64,000 nt of DNA from Hyphomicrobiales bacterium (lineage in GTDB: Bacteria; Pseudomonadota; Alphaproteobacteria; Rhizobiales; CAJQND01), in assembly GCA_028285595.1 (NCBI GenBank), contig JANQOW010000070.1:1-64000 (forward strand), written 5' to 3'. Position numbers and translations under genes: made by a program. Shown one piece after another: positions 52,661-61,194 of the stretch. Each line of letters starts with the position of its first letter. Within the stretch, counting starts at the first letter, position 1. The notes below the pieces were generated by a model. The model saw only the letters and a list, made by a program, of their open reading frames with translations. It had not been told where the DNA came from and did no database searches.

Positions 52661-55105
52661 ATGCGCATTCTGATCTACATCGAGCCGTTCCCAGTGCGCC
52701 AGACGATGGATCACTTCCGCGCACCGGCCACCGCGTTTGCAAAGATGTTGCTGTCGGAAAGCGCGTCAGAGCATTTGAACGACTTCGACATTCGTCTTTA
52801 TGCCAACCGGGAAACTCTGACCCACGTCCAAGATGAGGCCATGGCGGCCAAGCGCTTCTTCTTGCGCCCGGAAAGCGAGGAACAAGATCAGTTTCGGGCG
52901 AGCCTGACGGAATGGCCCAACCAGGGTGTGCGCACATGGAGCTCTCTCTTGATTGGCTATGGTGAGGTTACTGAGCGCTACAGACGGATATTCGAACGCA
53001 TCCATGAACGCTTCGCGTTCGATGTTGTGGTCACTTTGGGCGATAACGGCGCCGCCAAATTGTTTGCCGAAGCGGCCAATGTCGATCACATCGTGTTGGA
53101 CTTCGGCTTCTCCCACCCTTCAGTCTTCGATGCAGCACTGTTTGACCCGTTGGGCGCAGGCGGATCCTCACTGTTGGCTCAGATCGACGTATCCGCAGTT
53201 CGGGCAATGGTGGACAAAGACGCCTGGCCTGCAGAACTCGATCAAGCCTGCGTTCCCGGCTTGGCGCCAGGCGATAATTCGCATGCCGGCATAGGGCCCA
53301 TCGACTTCACCGGCCAAGATCGCATTTTACGCAGAGGCAACGGGCGTGCCGCATTTTTGTGCCTGCAGCATTTTGATGATCCGCTGCTTCGGGCACACAC
53401 ACAATTCCACACACCTGCCGATGTATTGAAGGCGTGTTTGCCGGTTCTTGCAGACAACAACATTCTCACCATCGTCAGACCACCCCAGGGAGACATGTCA
53501 AGTCCCGGCCAAGCCGAAGCACTCAACGAAGCGCGCCGCAGTTTGCGCACGTATTCTGATGCGGTGCTTTGGTTGGATCGGCCAAGTGAGCGCGTGTCCG
53601 ACATTCGCCTTTACAGTCTTTGCGATCACGTGGTGACCGCCAACGGCGCAGCAGGCATGGAGGCCGCACTGTTTGGGCGTCAGGTCTGTGTCATGGGCAA
53701 CGCAGCCTACAAAGCTGAAGGAGCCTTTCCCAGTCTTGACGCGATCGTGTCGCGACACTTCGACAATCGCTCCTACCAGAAGAACCTCGCGGCGCTCAGA
53801 GCATTGCTATTGCGTTCCAGGCTTGTCTCCCAAAGGGATGTGTTCTCCTTCGATGTGTTTGTGAACCGGTTGGTGCAGACGCTCGAGGCCTGGCACGACA
53901 ACGGGAAAGATCCTAAGCAGGCCTTGGTTGAAACCTATTCGCGCTATGCCCCAGCGACAAGCGCCTCACTGAAAGCGAGCTTGGATCATCGCCCGCCAAT
54001 GCCTGCGGAGATCAACGTTCAAACGTTTAATCCCGAGCCATCAAAGACCACAACGATCAGCGCATGGAATAGATCCGTGTCCAGCCTGACGAGCAGGGCA
54101 CGTCGCTCGATTGGGCGAAGGATCAAGAAATCCGGTTTCTCCAGCGCGCCCGGTACGGGCCCGCTCGCCTCCAACCCTCTGTTCACCAGAGAGCCAAACG
54201 AACCCGCGAAGTTCCTCACTCCGCTCCCCAACTTTCCGGTCAGCCAGGAAGATCAGCTCATCATTGACGCTGCACAAACGGCCCTTGGAAAACGCCGAAA
54301 AACCAGGTCCAGCTTTGCGGTCATCGCCCACTGTTTCTACCTGGACACAACTCAACATTTGGCGGACCGTCTTTCAGCCCTCGAGGTCCAGTTTGACCTC
54401 TTTGCCTCTGTTCCCCCTTTTGGTGGGGACGAAATCAGACGCACATTGCGCGAGGCCTTTCCCACCGCGAAGATCATCACTATGCCCAATCGCGGCAGAG
54501 ACATATGGCCGTTCTGCTTCATCCTCTCGGCACTGGACTCAGATCGGTATTCGCACGTTCTGAAGGTGCATACTGCCAAGCCGCATTTCGAAACAGATTG
54601 GGTCAGTCAGGACCTGGGGCCAGCCTGGCTGGACTATTGTCTTGCCTGTTTATTGGGACCTCCAGGCACCGGCGAGCGGATCAGCGACGTTCTGGAGGCA
54701 CAAACACCTTGCAGTATGGCCGGTCCTGAAGGTCTCTTGATCTCAAGCAAGCAAGCATCCCTGGATTTGGATTTTGATCCGGCCAATGTTTTGTCGGGGC
54801 TGGACCTTGAACGGGTTCCCCACCATTGGCCATATTTTACCGGTGGCATGTTTTGGTTAAATTTCAAAGCGATAGGCCCGCTTTTGAAAGCTTTCTCAAA
54901 GCCGGAATATTACGCCCCGGGCACAGTTGGAGCATCTTGCCAGATGAGATCGCTGGCAGAGCTTGCCTTCGCACTCGCGGCGCATCAATCGTCCGATCCC
55001 CTCCACACCCTAACCCCTGATCTAGCGCGCCCCAAATTGGAACCGGCACCTGCCGAGTTCAATGCCAACGAGACCTTACGTGCATATCTTGCGGCGAGCG
55101 CCTGA
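52661..55105 (+). CDS. Glycan biosynthesis protein: KpsS/KpsC-like domain fused to RgpF domain
   Basis: An 814-residue soluble protein. Residues about 220-400 resemble the capsule Kdo-transferase family (LCDHVVTANGAAGMEAALFG, CVMGNAAYKAEG). The C-terminal half (about 560-790) has the rhamnan synthesis protein F pattern: FAVIAHCFYLDTTQHLADRL, MPNRGRDIWPFCFIL, HVLKVHTAKPH and PYFTGGMFWL. It is probably a bifunctional glycosyltransferase for a surface polysaccharide. No O-antigen, capsule export or sugar-nucleotide genes are nearby. No Shine-Dalgarno site is seen, so translation may be coupled to the upstream gene. Confidence 0.78.
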   Translation: MRILIYIEPFPVRQTMDHFRAPATAFAKMLLSESASEHLNDFDIRLYANRETLTHVQDEAMAAKRFFLRPESEEQDQFRASLTEWPNQGVRTWSSLLIGYGEVTERYRRIFERIHERFAFDVVVTLGDNGAAKLFAEAANVDHIVLDFGFSHPSVFDAALFDPLGAGGSSLLAQIDVSAVRAMVDKDAWPAELDQACVPGLAPGDNSHAGIGPIDFTGQDRILRRGNGRAAFLCLQHFDDPLLRAHTQFHTPADVLKACLPVLADNNILTIVRPPQGDMSSPGQAEALNEARRSLRTYSDAVLWLDRPSERVSDIRLYSLCDHVVTANGAAGMEAALFGRQVCVMGNAAYKAEGAFPSLDAIVSRHFDNRSYQKNLAALRALLLRSRLVSQRDVFSFDVFVNRLVQTLEAWHDNGKDPKQALVETYSRYAPATSASLKASLDHRPPMPAEINVQTFNPEPSKTTTISAWNRSVSSLTSRARRSIGRRIKKSGFSSAPGTGPLASNPLFTREPNEPAKFLTPLPNFPVSQEDQLIIDAAQTALGKRRKTRSSFAVIAHCFYLDTTQHLADRLSALEVQFDLFASVPPFGGDEIRRTLREAFPTAKIITMPNRGRDIWPFCFILSALDSDRYSHVLKVHTAKPHFETDWVSQDLGPAWLDYCLACLLGPPGTGERISDVLEAQTPCSMAGPEGLLISSKQASLDLDFDPANVLSGLDLERVPHHWPYFTGGMFWLNFKAIGPLLKAFSKPEYYAPGTVGASCQMRSLAELAFALAAHQSSDPLHTLTPDLARPKLEPAPAEFNANETLRAYLAASA

Positions 55106-55160
55106 GTGGGCACTGAACACTCCGTGAATTGACGGGATTGCGTGGGGCATAGTGAACAAA

Positions 55161-56615
55161 TCATGGTTGGCTTACGCCACCCTCACCTGTTCCCAACTCG
55201 GAGTTTGATCGATTAAGATCTTGCAGTAGCCGGCCATGCTTTCCTGTTTCCCGTATCACGTCTCCCAAGGTTTCAAATCCCTTGTTTTCGAGAAGCGGGA
55301 TCAGCATCACCAGTGCTTCGGCTGTAGCGCGGGCGTCTCCAAGGGCGGTATGTCTGAGACTGTCGGGAATGTCGATGTTGAGGCGCGCGCACAGTGCATC
55401 GAGCGAATGGGCCTCGGTTACGCCAAAAACAACGGCTGACAGCAGTACCGTGTCGAGCACCGGATGGTCCCATTCCACACCCATCTGCGCTTCGTGCCTG
55501 CGCAGAAACCCCATGTCGAAGGGCGCATTGTGAGCAACAATCACTGCATCGCGGCAGAAGTCATGGAAGGTTCGGCCGATGGTGGAGAAATCGGGCGCAT
55601 CGGCCACGTCCGCGTCAGTGACGCCATGGATGTTCGTTGATGAGGGCGGGATGGGACGTCCCGGGTTAACGTAGCAGTCCAGAAACTCTCCTTCCACGAG
55701 GCGAGCATTGAGGACCCGTACTGCACCGAGCTGAACCACGTCATCGGTTTTGGGAGACAGGCCGGTTGTCTCCGTATCGAAGGCGACGAAACAGATTTCA
55801 CTCAACCTCATCTCGGCGATCGCGCTCGTTCCCCTGGCGTTCAGAAGTTCAAAGTCATAGACGAGAGGGCGTGGTCCAAGGGCTGTTACGGGCACATTGG
55901 TCGTGTCTATGATGAGCATGAAGCCATCGGTGTCCAGTGCCTTCAACCGAGCCGAGAAGGCATGTGCACCGGACCTGGCTTTCAGCTTGAAGGGCGCTAA
56001 AGCGTCAGTCTTCTCCGCCTCTCCCATAGCGGCTTTCACCGGCGCTATATCGAAATAATCACCCAACGGTGCCTTCAGACGAGGAGGTGCTACAGAGGAT
56101 AGGATGCCCGCGGCCTGGGCATCATACAAAACGATTTCGGCAGACCGATTGAACAGAATTGTTGCCATCGGAACTTCCGTTAAAAGGGCCGTCAGACGCG
56201 CCCTCTCCTGCTGTAAACGGTCTGTCTCTTGGGCGACTTCGGTCGCCGTATCCAGCATTTTGGCGCTCAGTGTGGTTGAAATCGCATGCGCTGCTGGAGC
56301 AAGGTCCCCTAAGTATTTGGCCGTTTCTGGGTCCATCTCCCGGTCAAGCCCGGAATGAGCACGCAGGCGCAGATCTGTCGCCAATTTTTCGATCGGCTTG
56401 GCCACATGCGTGTCGAACAGAAACCATATGGCTGCCACAAGGCCGGTGTTTAAGAACAAGAACGCGACAAACGCGGTAACGAACGGTCCGCGCGGCGCGT
56501 CCTCAGCACGCAACCAGCCGATCCCCAACGCTCCTGCCGCAAGAAATATCGCCCCCAAAGCCAAGAGGCAAAAGAACAGGAAGATGCGCAGGCGTAAGCT
56601 GAGGCGTGTGAACAT
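55161..56615 (-). CDS. Membrane-anchored DnaQ-type 3'-5' exonuclease with HAMP/PAS-like region
   Basis: A 484-residue protein. Two N-terminal helices (about 9-33 and 45-68) are followed by a HAMP-like stretch (HVAKPIEKLATDLRLRAHSG), a coiled region and a PAS-like part (about 145-245). The C-terminal DEDDh exonuclease follows (about 285-455): FDTETTGL, AHNAPFDMGFL, HTALGDARATAEAL. Exonucleases of this architecture occur next to acetate-use genes with DUF294 proteins in proteobacteria. The domain combination suggests a signal-controlled nucleotide or oligonucleotide phosphodiesterase rather than a replication proofreader; that is inference. It begins one base after the upstream gene's stop. Confidence 0.85.
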   Translation of the reverse strand: MFTRLSLRLRIFLFFCLLALGAIFLAAGALGIGWLRAEDAPRGPFVTAFVAFLFLNTGLVAAIWFLFDTHVAKPIEKLATDLRLRAHSGLDREMDPETAKYLGDLAPAAHAISTTLSAKMLDTATEVAQETDRLQQERARLTALLTEVPMATILFNRSAEIVLYDAQAAGILSSVAPPRLKAPLGDYFDIAPVKAAMGEAEKTDALAPFKLKARSGAHAFSARLKALDTDGFMLIIDTTNVPVTALGPRPLVYDFELLNARGTSAIAEMRLSEICFVAFDTETTGLSPKTDDVVQLGAVRVLNARLVEGEFLDCYVNPGRPIPPSSTNIHGVTDADVADAPDFSTIGRTFHDFCRDAVIVAHNAPFDMGFLRRHEAQMGVEWDHPVLDTVLLSAVVFGVTEAHSLDALCARLNIDIPDSLRHTALGDARATAEALVMLIPLLENKGFETLGDVIRETGKHGRLLQDLNRSNSELGTGEGGVSQP

Positions 56616-56616
56616 G

Positions 56617-57135
56617 TCAGGTTTCGCAAACCAGTTTCAGGATCGGATCATCAGCGGGCATCTGCTGCCAGTCTGCATTGGCGACCGTGCCGTCATCAGA
56701 AAAATCGGCGCCATCGACGAGCAGAGCAGATCTTGAACTTGCGCAATCAAACAGGACGGGCATCTGATTGACCGGCGACCAACGGCCATAGAAGTAGAGG
56801 TTCACCAGCCTTTGATCAGGCAACTTCTCGTTCTTGCGCGCCGTTGCCGTATCGACCGTCACAAAGCGTTTAGTGTAGGGCCAAAGCTGCGTCCAAGGGC
56901 GGAACCAGCTTTGCTCTTCGACCTTTACAGCCACCTGCATCCCTTCGAGCAGGCTTTCCGCCGTTCGGTCAAACCAAGTATATTCAGCGTAGATGGTCAT
57001 CGTGATCATGCCGAGGCCGGCAGCAACTGGGGTCAGCCATTTTGGCAGACGGTTACCGATGGTCAAGTTTGCCAGCATCACCAGCCCGGCGCAGGCAACA
57101 CCTCCAAAGATGGTGGCAATGAGCTCGACAAACAT
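56617..57135 (-). CDS. Conserved membrane protein of unknown function
   Basis: A 172-residue protein with two N-terminal helices (about 6-26 and 34-52) and a soluble tail of about 120 residues. The tail includes YAEYTWFDRT, VKVEEQSWFRPWTQLWPYTK and VNLYFYGRWSPVNQMPVLFDC. I do not recognise a named domain. It lies four bases after the DUF294 gene and one base before the exonuclease gene. All three form one transcript, so a role in the acetate-linked signalling set is likely. Confidence 0.75.
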   Translation of the reverse strand: MFVELIATIFGGVACAGLVMLANLTIGNRLPKWLTPVAAGLGMITMTIYAEYTWFDRTAESLLEGMQVAVKVEEQSWFRPWTQLWPYTKRFVTVDTATARKNEKLPDQRLVNLYFYGRWSPVNQMPVLFDCASSRSALLVDGADFSDDGTVANADWQQMPADDPILKLVCET

Positions 57136-57139
57136 GGCC

Positions 57140-58960
57140 CTATCCTAGAATTCCCGCGCCCGACCCAATAGCCGACTGCATCGTTTTGACGACGACGAAT
57201 GCGTCGCGCAAATGGCTGCGCTCAAAATCGGAGAGCTCGGATGGGTCCAGAAAATTGTCCGGCTTGCCACCCGCTTTCACCTGCGCCACTTGATGTTCAA
57301 GCCTCATGGTGGCGATCAGGTCATAGGCGTCCATCAGATCGGCCCCACCGGTGGGGGAAAGAATGCCGCCGGCCTGGGCCGCGGAAAGTCTTGCCCTTGT
57401 GTTGACGGGCTGCAAACGTCCTTGCAGCGCGTAGATGCGACCCAAATCGACCACTGGAACAACACCATTCAGTTTGAGATCCAGCCGGTTGCGATGCTCC
57501 CCGGAGCGAATGGTGGCAAGCCCCCTGAGCAGGCCGAGTGGAGGCTGATGCTTCAATGAGTTTGCGATCATATGTGCGGTGAAAATGGAATTCTTGGAAG
57601 CAACCTCGAGAGTGGTCTGTTGCAGATCGGTAAACAAGCTATCATCGCCGCCAACCGCCCGCAGATCAAACATCACCGAGGCCAACATTTGCGCTTCCGG
57701 ATTTGGTTTGGAGATCCAGCCTTCAAAATAGCTGCGCCACACTTTCAGCGGCTGGCACCAGCGTTGATTGGTCGCCATCATGTCGCCTGGGCAATAGTAA
57801 TACGCACAGGCATCCAATCCATCGCTGACGTATTTCGCCAGGCTTCCGAAATAGGTCATGTGGTCTGTCGTGGCCGCGTCAGACAGGATGAGGCAGTTAT
57901 CCTGATCGGAAACGCCAGTTTGTTCCTGTCGTCCTTGAGATCCGCATGCCAGCCATAGATAGGGAACCGGCGGCGGACCCAGTTCCTGCTCGGCCCATGC
58001 AAGCAGTCTCCGTGTTGCCGTATCGGCAATGTCTGTAATCAGCCTTGTCACAACCTCATGCCGGTTCCCTGCTCCCACGAGTTGCACCAGCAATTGCGGT
58101 ATCTTGGCCGTGATGCGGGCCATGGAGGGAATGTCTTTAGCCTTCGCGATCTGCCGCACGAGATCGGCGGACGAGAGTGCCTGAGTCCGCGTAAGATCGG
58201 TCTGGCTGACAATGCCAACCAGGTTCCCTCCTTGGACAATCGGAATGTGCCCAATGCTGCGCTCCATCATCATGTGCAGGACATCCACACCGAGCGCCGA
58301 AGGTTCAAGCGTCACGGGACCGGGAGTCATGACCATGGAGACGGGTTGGTCTAAGGGCATGGCCGAGGCCACCACCCGTTCACTCATGTCTCGCGCGGTG
58401 ACAATTCCCTTCAAACTTGCCTGCTCGGCAACGCAAATCGAAGAGATCTTCCGCTCCCGCATTATAGCTGCAGCCTTGTGGATGGATAGATCCGGCGCGC
58501 AGGTGACCGGATCTGCGGTCATAAGTCGATCTACAGTCAGTGTGGTCAAATCGGGTGTTGGCGAACGCGCCGGATGGCGGCGATCAAAGAAGCGTGCAAC
58601 CTGTGTATGGCTGTCAATCAGTGCAAACAGGGTTGCAGACGGCATCACGATCAGCGCGGTATCGCTCGTCGCCGTCGCCGCGCGGGTTGCTATCCCGCCA
58701 CGCGTGAGTGCCCGTTCGCCAAATGAATTGCGCGGTCCCAGAAGTGAGATCTGCATATCAGCGTCATCTTTGATCTCAACTTCGCCTGCCACGATGATGT
58801 ATATGTTCTCCACCTTATCGCCGATGGCAAAGATCGTCTCGCCCGCAGCCAGCTCCATAAAAGCGCATGCCGATGCGAGCGCCTGCATGTCGGCCTCTGA
58901 CAGGGTGTCATAGGGGTGAACGGAATTTAGAAACTGACGGCTCCGGTCGCACAGCGCCAT
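57140..58960 (-). CDS. cNMP-binding / CBS / DUF294 nucleotidyltransferase protein
   Basis: A 606-residue soluble protein. Domain order: cyclic-nucleotide-binding-like (about 15-125, FAIGDKVENIYIIVAGEVEI, FGERAL), two CBS domains (about 140-270), then a GlnD-like nucleotidyltransferase domain (ACGSQGRQEQTGVSDQDNC, with the GSxGR and acidic metal residues) and a C-terminal DUF294 helical part. Cyclic nucleotide and adenosine ligands are expected by family. It is in the transcript with the Na+/solute symporter and exonuclease genes. The substrate of nucleotide transfer is not known. Confidence 0.9.
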   Translation of the reverse strand: MALCDRSRQFLNSVHPYDTLSEADMQALASACAFMELAAGETIFAIGDKVENIYIIVAGEVEIKDDADMQISLLGPRNSFGERALTRGGIATRAATATSDTALIVMPSATLFALIDSHTQVARFFDRRHPARSPTPDLTTLTVDRLMTADPVTCAPDLSIHKAAAIMRERKISSICVAEQASLKGIVTARDMSERVVASAMPLDQPVSMVMTPGPVTLEPSALGVDVLHMMMERSIGHIPIVQGGNLVGIVSQTDLTRTQALSSADLVRQIAKAKDIPSMARITAKIPQLLVQLVGAGNRHEVVTRLITDIADTATRRLLAWAEQELGPPPVPYLWLACGSQGRQEQTGVSDQDNCLILSDAATTDHMTYFGSLAKYVSDGLDACAYYYCPGDMMATNQRWCQPLKVWRSYFEGWISKPNPEAQMLASVMFDLRAVGGDDSLFTDLQQTTLEVASKNSIFTAHMIANSLKHQPPLGLLRGLATIRSGEHRNRLDLKLNGVVPVVDLGRIYALQGRLQPVNTRARLSAAQAGGILSPTGGADLMDAYDLIATMRLEHQVAQVKAGGKPDNFLDPSELSDFERSHLRDAFVVVKTMQSAIGSGAGILG

Positions 58961-58984
58961 TTAATTTGCCCTATCTACGAAAGT

Positions 58985-59015
58985 GCCCCGCCGGCAGGGA
59001 GTATACCGACGGGGC
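58985..59015 (-). promoter_or_regulatory. Stable hairpin between the symporter gene and the DUF294 gene
   Basis: Arms GCCCCG/CGGGGC extended by CGG/CCG across one mismatch, with an 11-base loop. There is no T-run on the minus strand. It lies 25 bases upstream of the DUF294 start, so it may be an RNA-processing or partial attenuation site. Confidence 0.55.
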
Positions 59016-59033
59016 GCATGGTAGTGCATGAAA

Positions 59034-59052
59034 GCTGCCGCCAGAAGGCAGC
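59034..59052 (-). terminator. Weak terminator-like hairpin after the symporter gene
   Basis: Stem GCTGCC/GGCAGC with a seven-base loop, followed on the minus strand by TTT only. It lies 12 bases after the symporter stop. Alone it is a poor terminator; with the neighbouring hairpin it may reduce read-through. Confidence 0.35.
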
Positions 59053-59063
59053 GGCTTGCGATT

Positions 59064-60848
59064 TTAGTGGTCCGCTGCGGCCGCGCCCGCGCCACGCGGC
59101 ACACGAACGCTCTCCACCAGTGCCTTGATCTCCTGTGGGATCTCTTTGGTCATTCCGGTGACGATGTAAGCCACCGCAAAGTTCACCGCAGCACCGATCG
59201 CGCCAAACGAGGTCGATTTGATCGGGCCAAGCAGCGGATCTGCATCCGAGAATGAATTGGTATCAGGGATAAAGAACCACCCCTTGTGCAGGAAGATGTA
59301 CACAAGCGTAACCACCAGGCCTGCGAGCATGCCCGCCACGGCGCCGGAATTGTTGATGCGCGTTGAGAAAATGCCCATCATCAAAGCCGGGAATATGGAG
59401 GCCGCCGCCAGACCAAAAGCCAGCGCCACGGTCTGCGCGGCAAATCCAGGTGGATTGAGCCCCAGCAAGACGGCAACCACAATTGCCGCAGCCATAGAAA
59501 GCCTTGCCGCGAGCAACTCCGATCTCTCCGACATCTTGGGCGTAAACTGGCCCTTGAGCAGATCATGGCTGATCGCAGATGATATCGCCAAGAGCAGGCC
59601 AGCAGCCGTGGAGAGCGCAGCCGCAAGACCACCCGCCGCCACAAGCCCGATCACCCAGCCTGGAAGGCTTGCGATTTCAGGATTGGCCAAAACAAGAATG
59701 TCACGGTTGAACTTGGTCAGTTCGTTGCCCTTCCAGCCTTTTTCTTCGGCCTTGGCCTGAAGCTCGGCGTTTGCATCATTGTAGTACTGGATCTTGCCGT
59801 CACCATTCTTGTCTTCCCAGTCAAGAAGCCCGGTCTTTTTCCAGGTTTCCATCCAGGCATATTCCGGAGCATTGTCGATTTGCTGAATGGTAACAGCCTC
59901 ACCAGCGGTGCCATTCGGCCACATGAGTTCCGAAATGTTCAATCGGGCCATGGCACCTACTGCAGGCGCGGTCAGATATAGCAGCGCAATGAACACCAGT
60001 GTCCAACCGGCAGACCAGCGCGCATCCGAGACCTTTGGCACCGTGAAGAAGCGCATAATCACGTGCGGCAGACCGGCAGTACCGATCATCAAGGACAGCG
60101 TGAACAGTACCATGTTGAGAGTAGACCCATGAGGGGCCGTGTATTCCTTGAAGCCGAGATCGGTGACGATCTGATCAAGCTTCGTGAGCAGAGGTTCGCC
60201 GCTCGCGGTGTCACCGAAGAGGCCGAGAGCCGGGATGGGATTGCCTGTAATCTGCAGAGAAATAAACACTGCAGGAATGGTGTAGGCCGTGATCAGAACG
60301 CAATACTGGGCAACCTGGGTGTAGGTTACCCCTTTCATGCCCCCAAACACCGCATAAGCAAACACCACACAAGCGCCGACCAGGAGACCCCAGAATGCGT
60401 CGATCTCAAGGAAACGTCCGAAGGCAATGCCAACGCCTTGCATCTGTCCGATCACATAGGTGATCGAGGCAACAAGCAGGCAGATAACGGCAACCATACG
60501 GGCTGTCGGCGAATAAAACCGGTCGCCGATAAACTCCGAGACGGTGAACTTGCCAAACTTGCGCAGATAAGGCGCAAGCAGCAGCGCAAGCAAAACGTAA
60601 CCGCCTGTCCAACCCATCAGGAAGGATGAGTTGTCATAACCTGTAAACGCTATCAAACCGGCCATTGAAATGAAGGAGGCCGCCGACATCCAGTCAGCCG
60701 CCGTCGCCATGCCGTTTGTGACAGGGTGAACGCCGCGTCCGGCGGCGTAGAATTCGGTGGTGGATCCGGCACGAGCCCAGACCGCGATGCCGATGTAGAG
60801 TGCAAAGGATGCACCGACAAACAGTAGGTTGATTGTAAACTGATCCAT
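59064..60848 (-). CDS. Cation/acetate symporter-like Na+/solute symporter (VC_2705 subfamily)
   Basis: A 594-residue SSSF transporter with about 13 helices. Typical sites: AADWMSAASFISMAGLIAF, a sodium-binding region in GGLAAALSTAAGLLLAISSA, and YAAGRGVHPVTNG. A hydrophilic insert (about 300-360) with NGDGKIQYYNDAN and KGWKGNELTKFN is a mark of the VC_2705-like branch. GAGGA lies eight bases before ATG 60848. A DUF4212 subunit gene lies upstream and acs beyond it, so a short-chain monocarboxylate, most likely acetate, is the expected substrate. Confidence 0.9.
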   Translation of the reverse strand: MDQFTINLLFVGASFALYIGIAVWARAGSTTEFYAAGRGVHPVTNGMATAADWMSAASFISMAGLIAFTGYDNSSFLMGWTGGYVLLALLLAPYLRKFGKFTVSEFIGDRFYSPTARMVAVICLLVASITYVIGQMQGVGIAFGRFLEIDAFWGLLVGACVVFAYAVFGGMKGVTYTQVAQYCVLITAYTIPAVFISLQITGNPIPALGLFGDTASGEPLLTKLDQIVTDLGFKEYTAPHGSTLNMVLFTLSLMIGTAGLPHVIMRFFTVPKVSDARWSAGWTLVFIALLYLTAPAVGAMARLNISELMWPNGTAGEAVTIQQIDNAPEYAWMETWKKTGLLDWEDKNGDGKIQYYNDANAELQAKAEEKGWKGNELTKFNRDILVLANPEIASLPGWVIGLVAAGGLAAALSTAAGLLLAISSAISHDLLKGQFTPKMSERSELLAARLSMAAAIVVAVLLGLNPPGFAAQTVALAFGLAAASIFPALMMGIFSTRINNSGAVAGMLAGLVVTLVYIFLHKGWFFIPDTNSFSDADPLLGPIKSTSFGAIGAAVNFAVAYIVTGMTKEIPQEIKALVESVRVPRGAGAAAADH

Positions 60849-60852
60849 GAGC

Positions 60853-61116
60853 CTATTCCTCGTCCACGCCGTGTTCACGATCGACTTTGTTCATTCGCCA
60901 GGCATAGAAGAAAATCAGTGCCAGAAAGACCAAGATCGAGCCTTGTTGTGCGAACCAGAATCCCAGATCGGTGCCACCGACGCTGATCCCGCTGAGCAGC
61001 GGACGCAGGATGATCCCGAACCCGAATGAGACCGATGCCCAGATAACGAGGCTGATCCCGATGAGGCGCAAATTGGCTTGCCAATATGCGTTCTTGGTAT
61101 CGTTTTGTTGGGACAT
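60853..61116 (-). CDS. DUF4212 small subunit of the Na+/solute symporter
   Basis: An 87-residue inner-membrane protein with two helices and the DUF4212 pattern: YWQANLRLIGISLVIWASVS, FGFGIILRP, GFWFAQQGSILVFLALIFFY, AWRMNKVDREHGVD. It is the usual partner of VC_2705-type symporters, whose gene starts four bases downstream. It is distinct from the DUF485 partner of ActP in E. coli. Confidence 0.9.
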   Translation of the reverse strand: MSQQNDTKNAYWQANLRLIGISLVIWASVSFGFGIILRPLLSGISVGGTDLGFWFAQQGSILVFLALIFFYAWRMNKVDREHGVDEE

Positions 61117-61194
61117 AACTTTGTGCTCTTCTCCGTTTGTCTGATTAGCTACCTAAGCGGTCTCTCGATCCGGCCTGTTTCGAAGCTTCACGCC

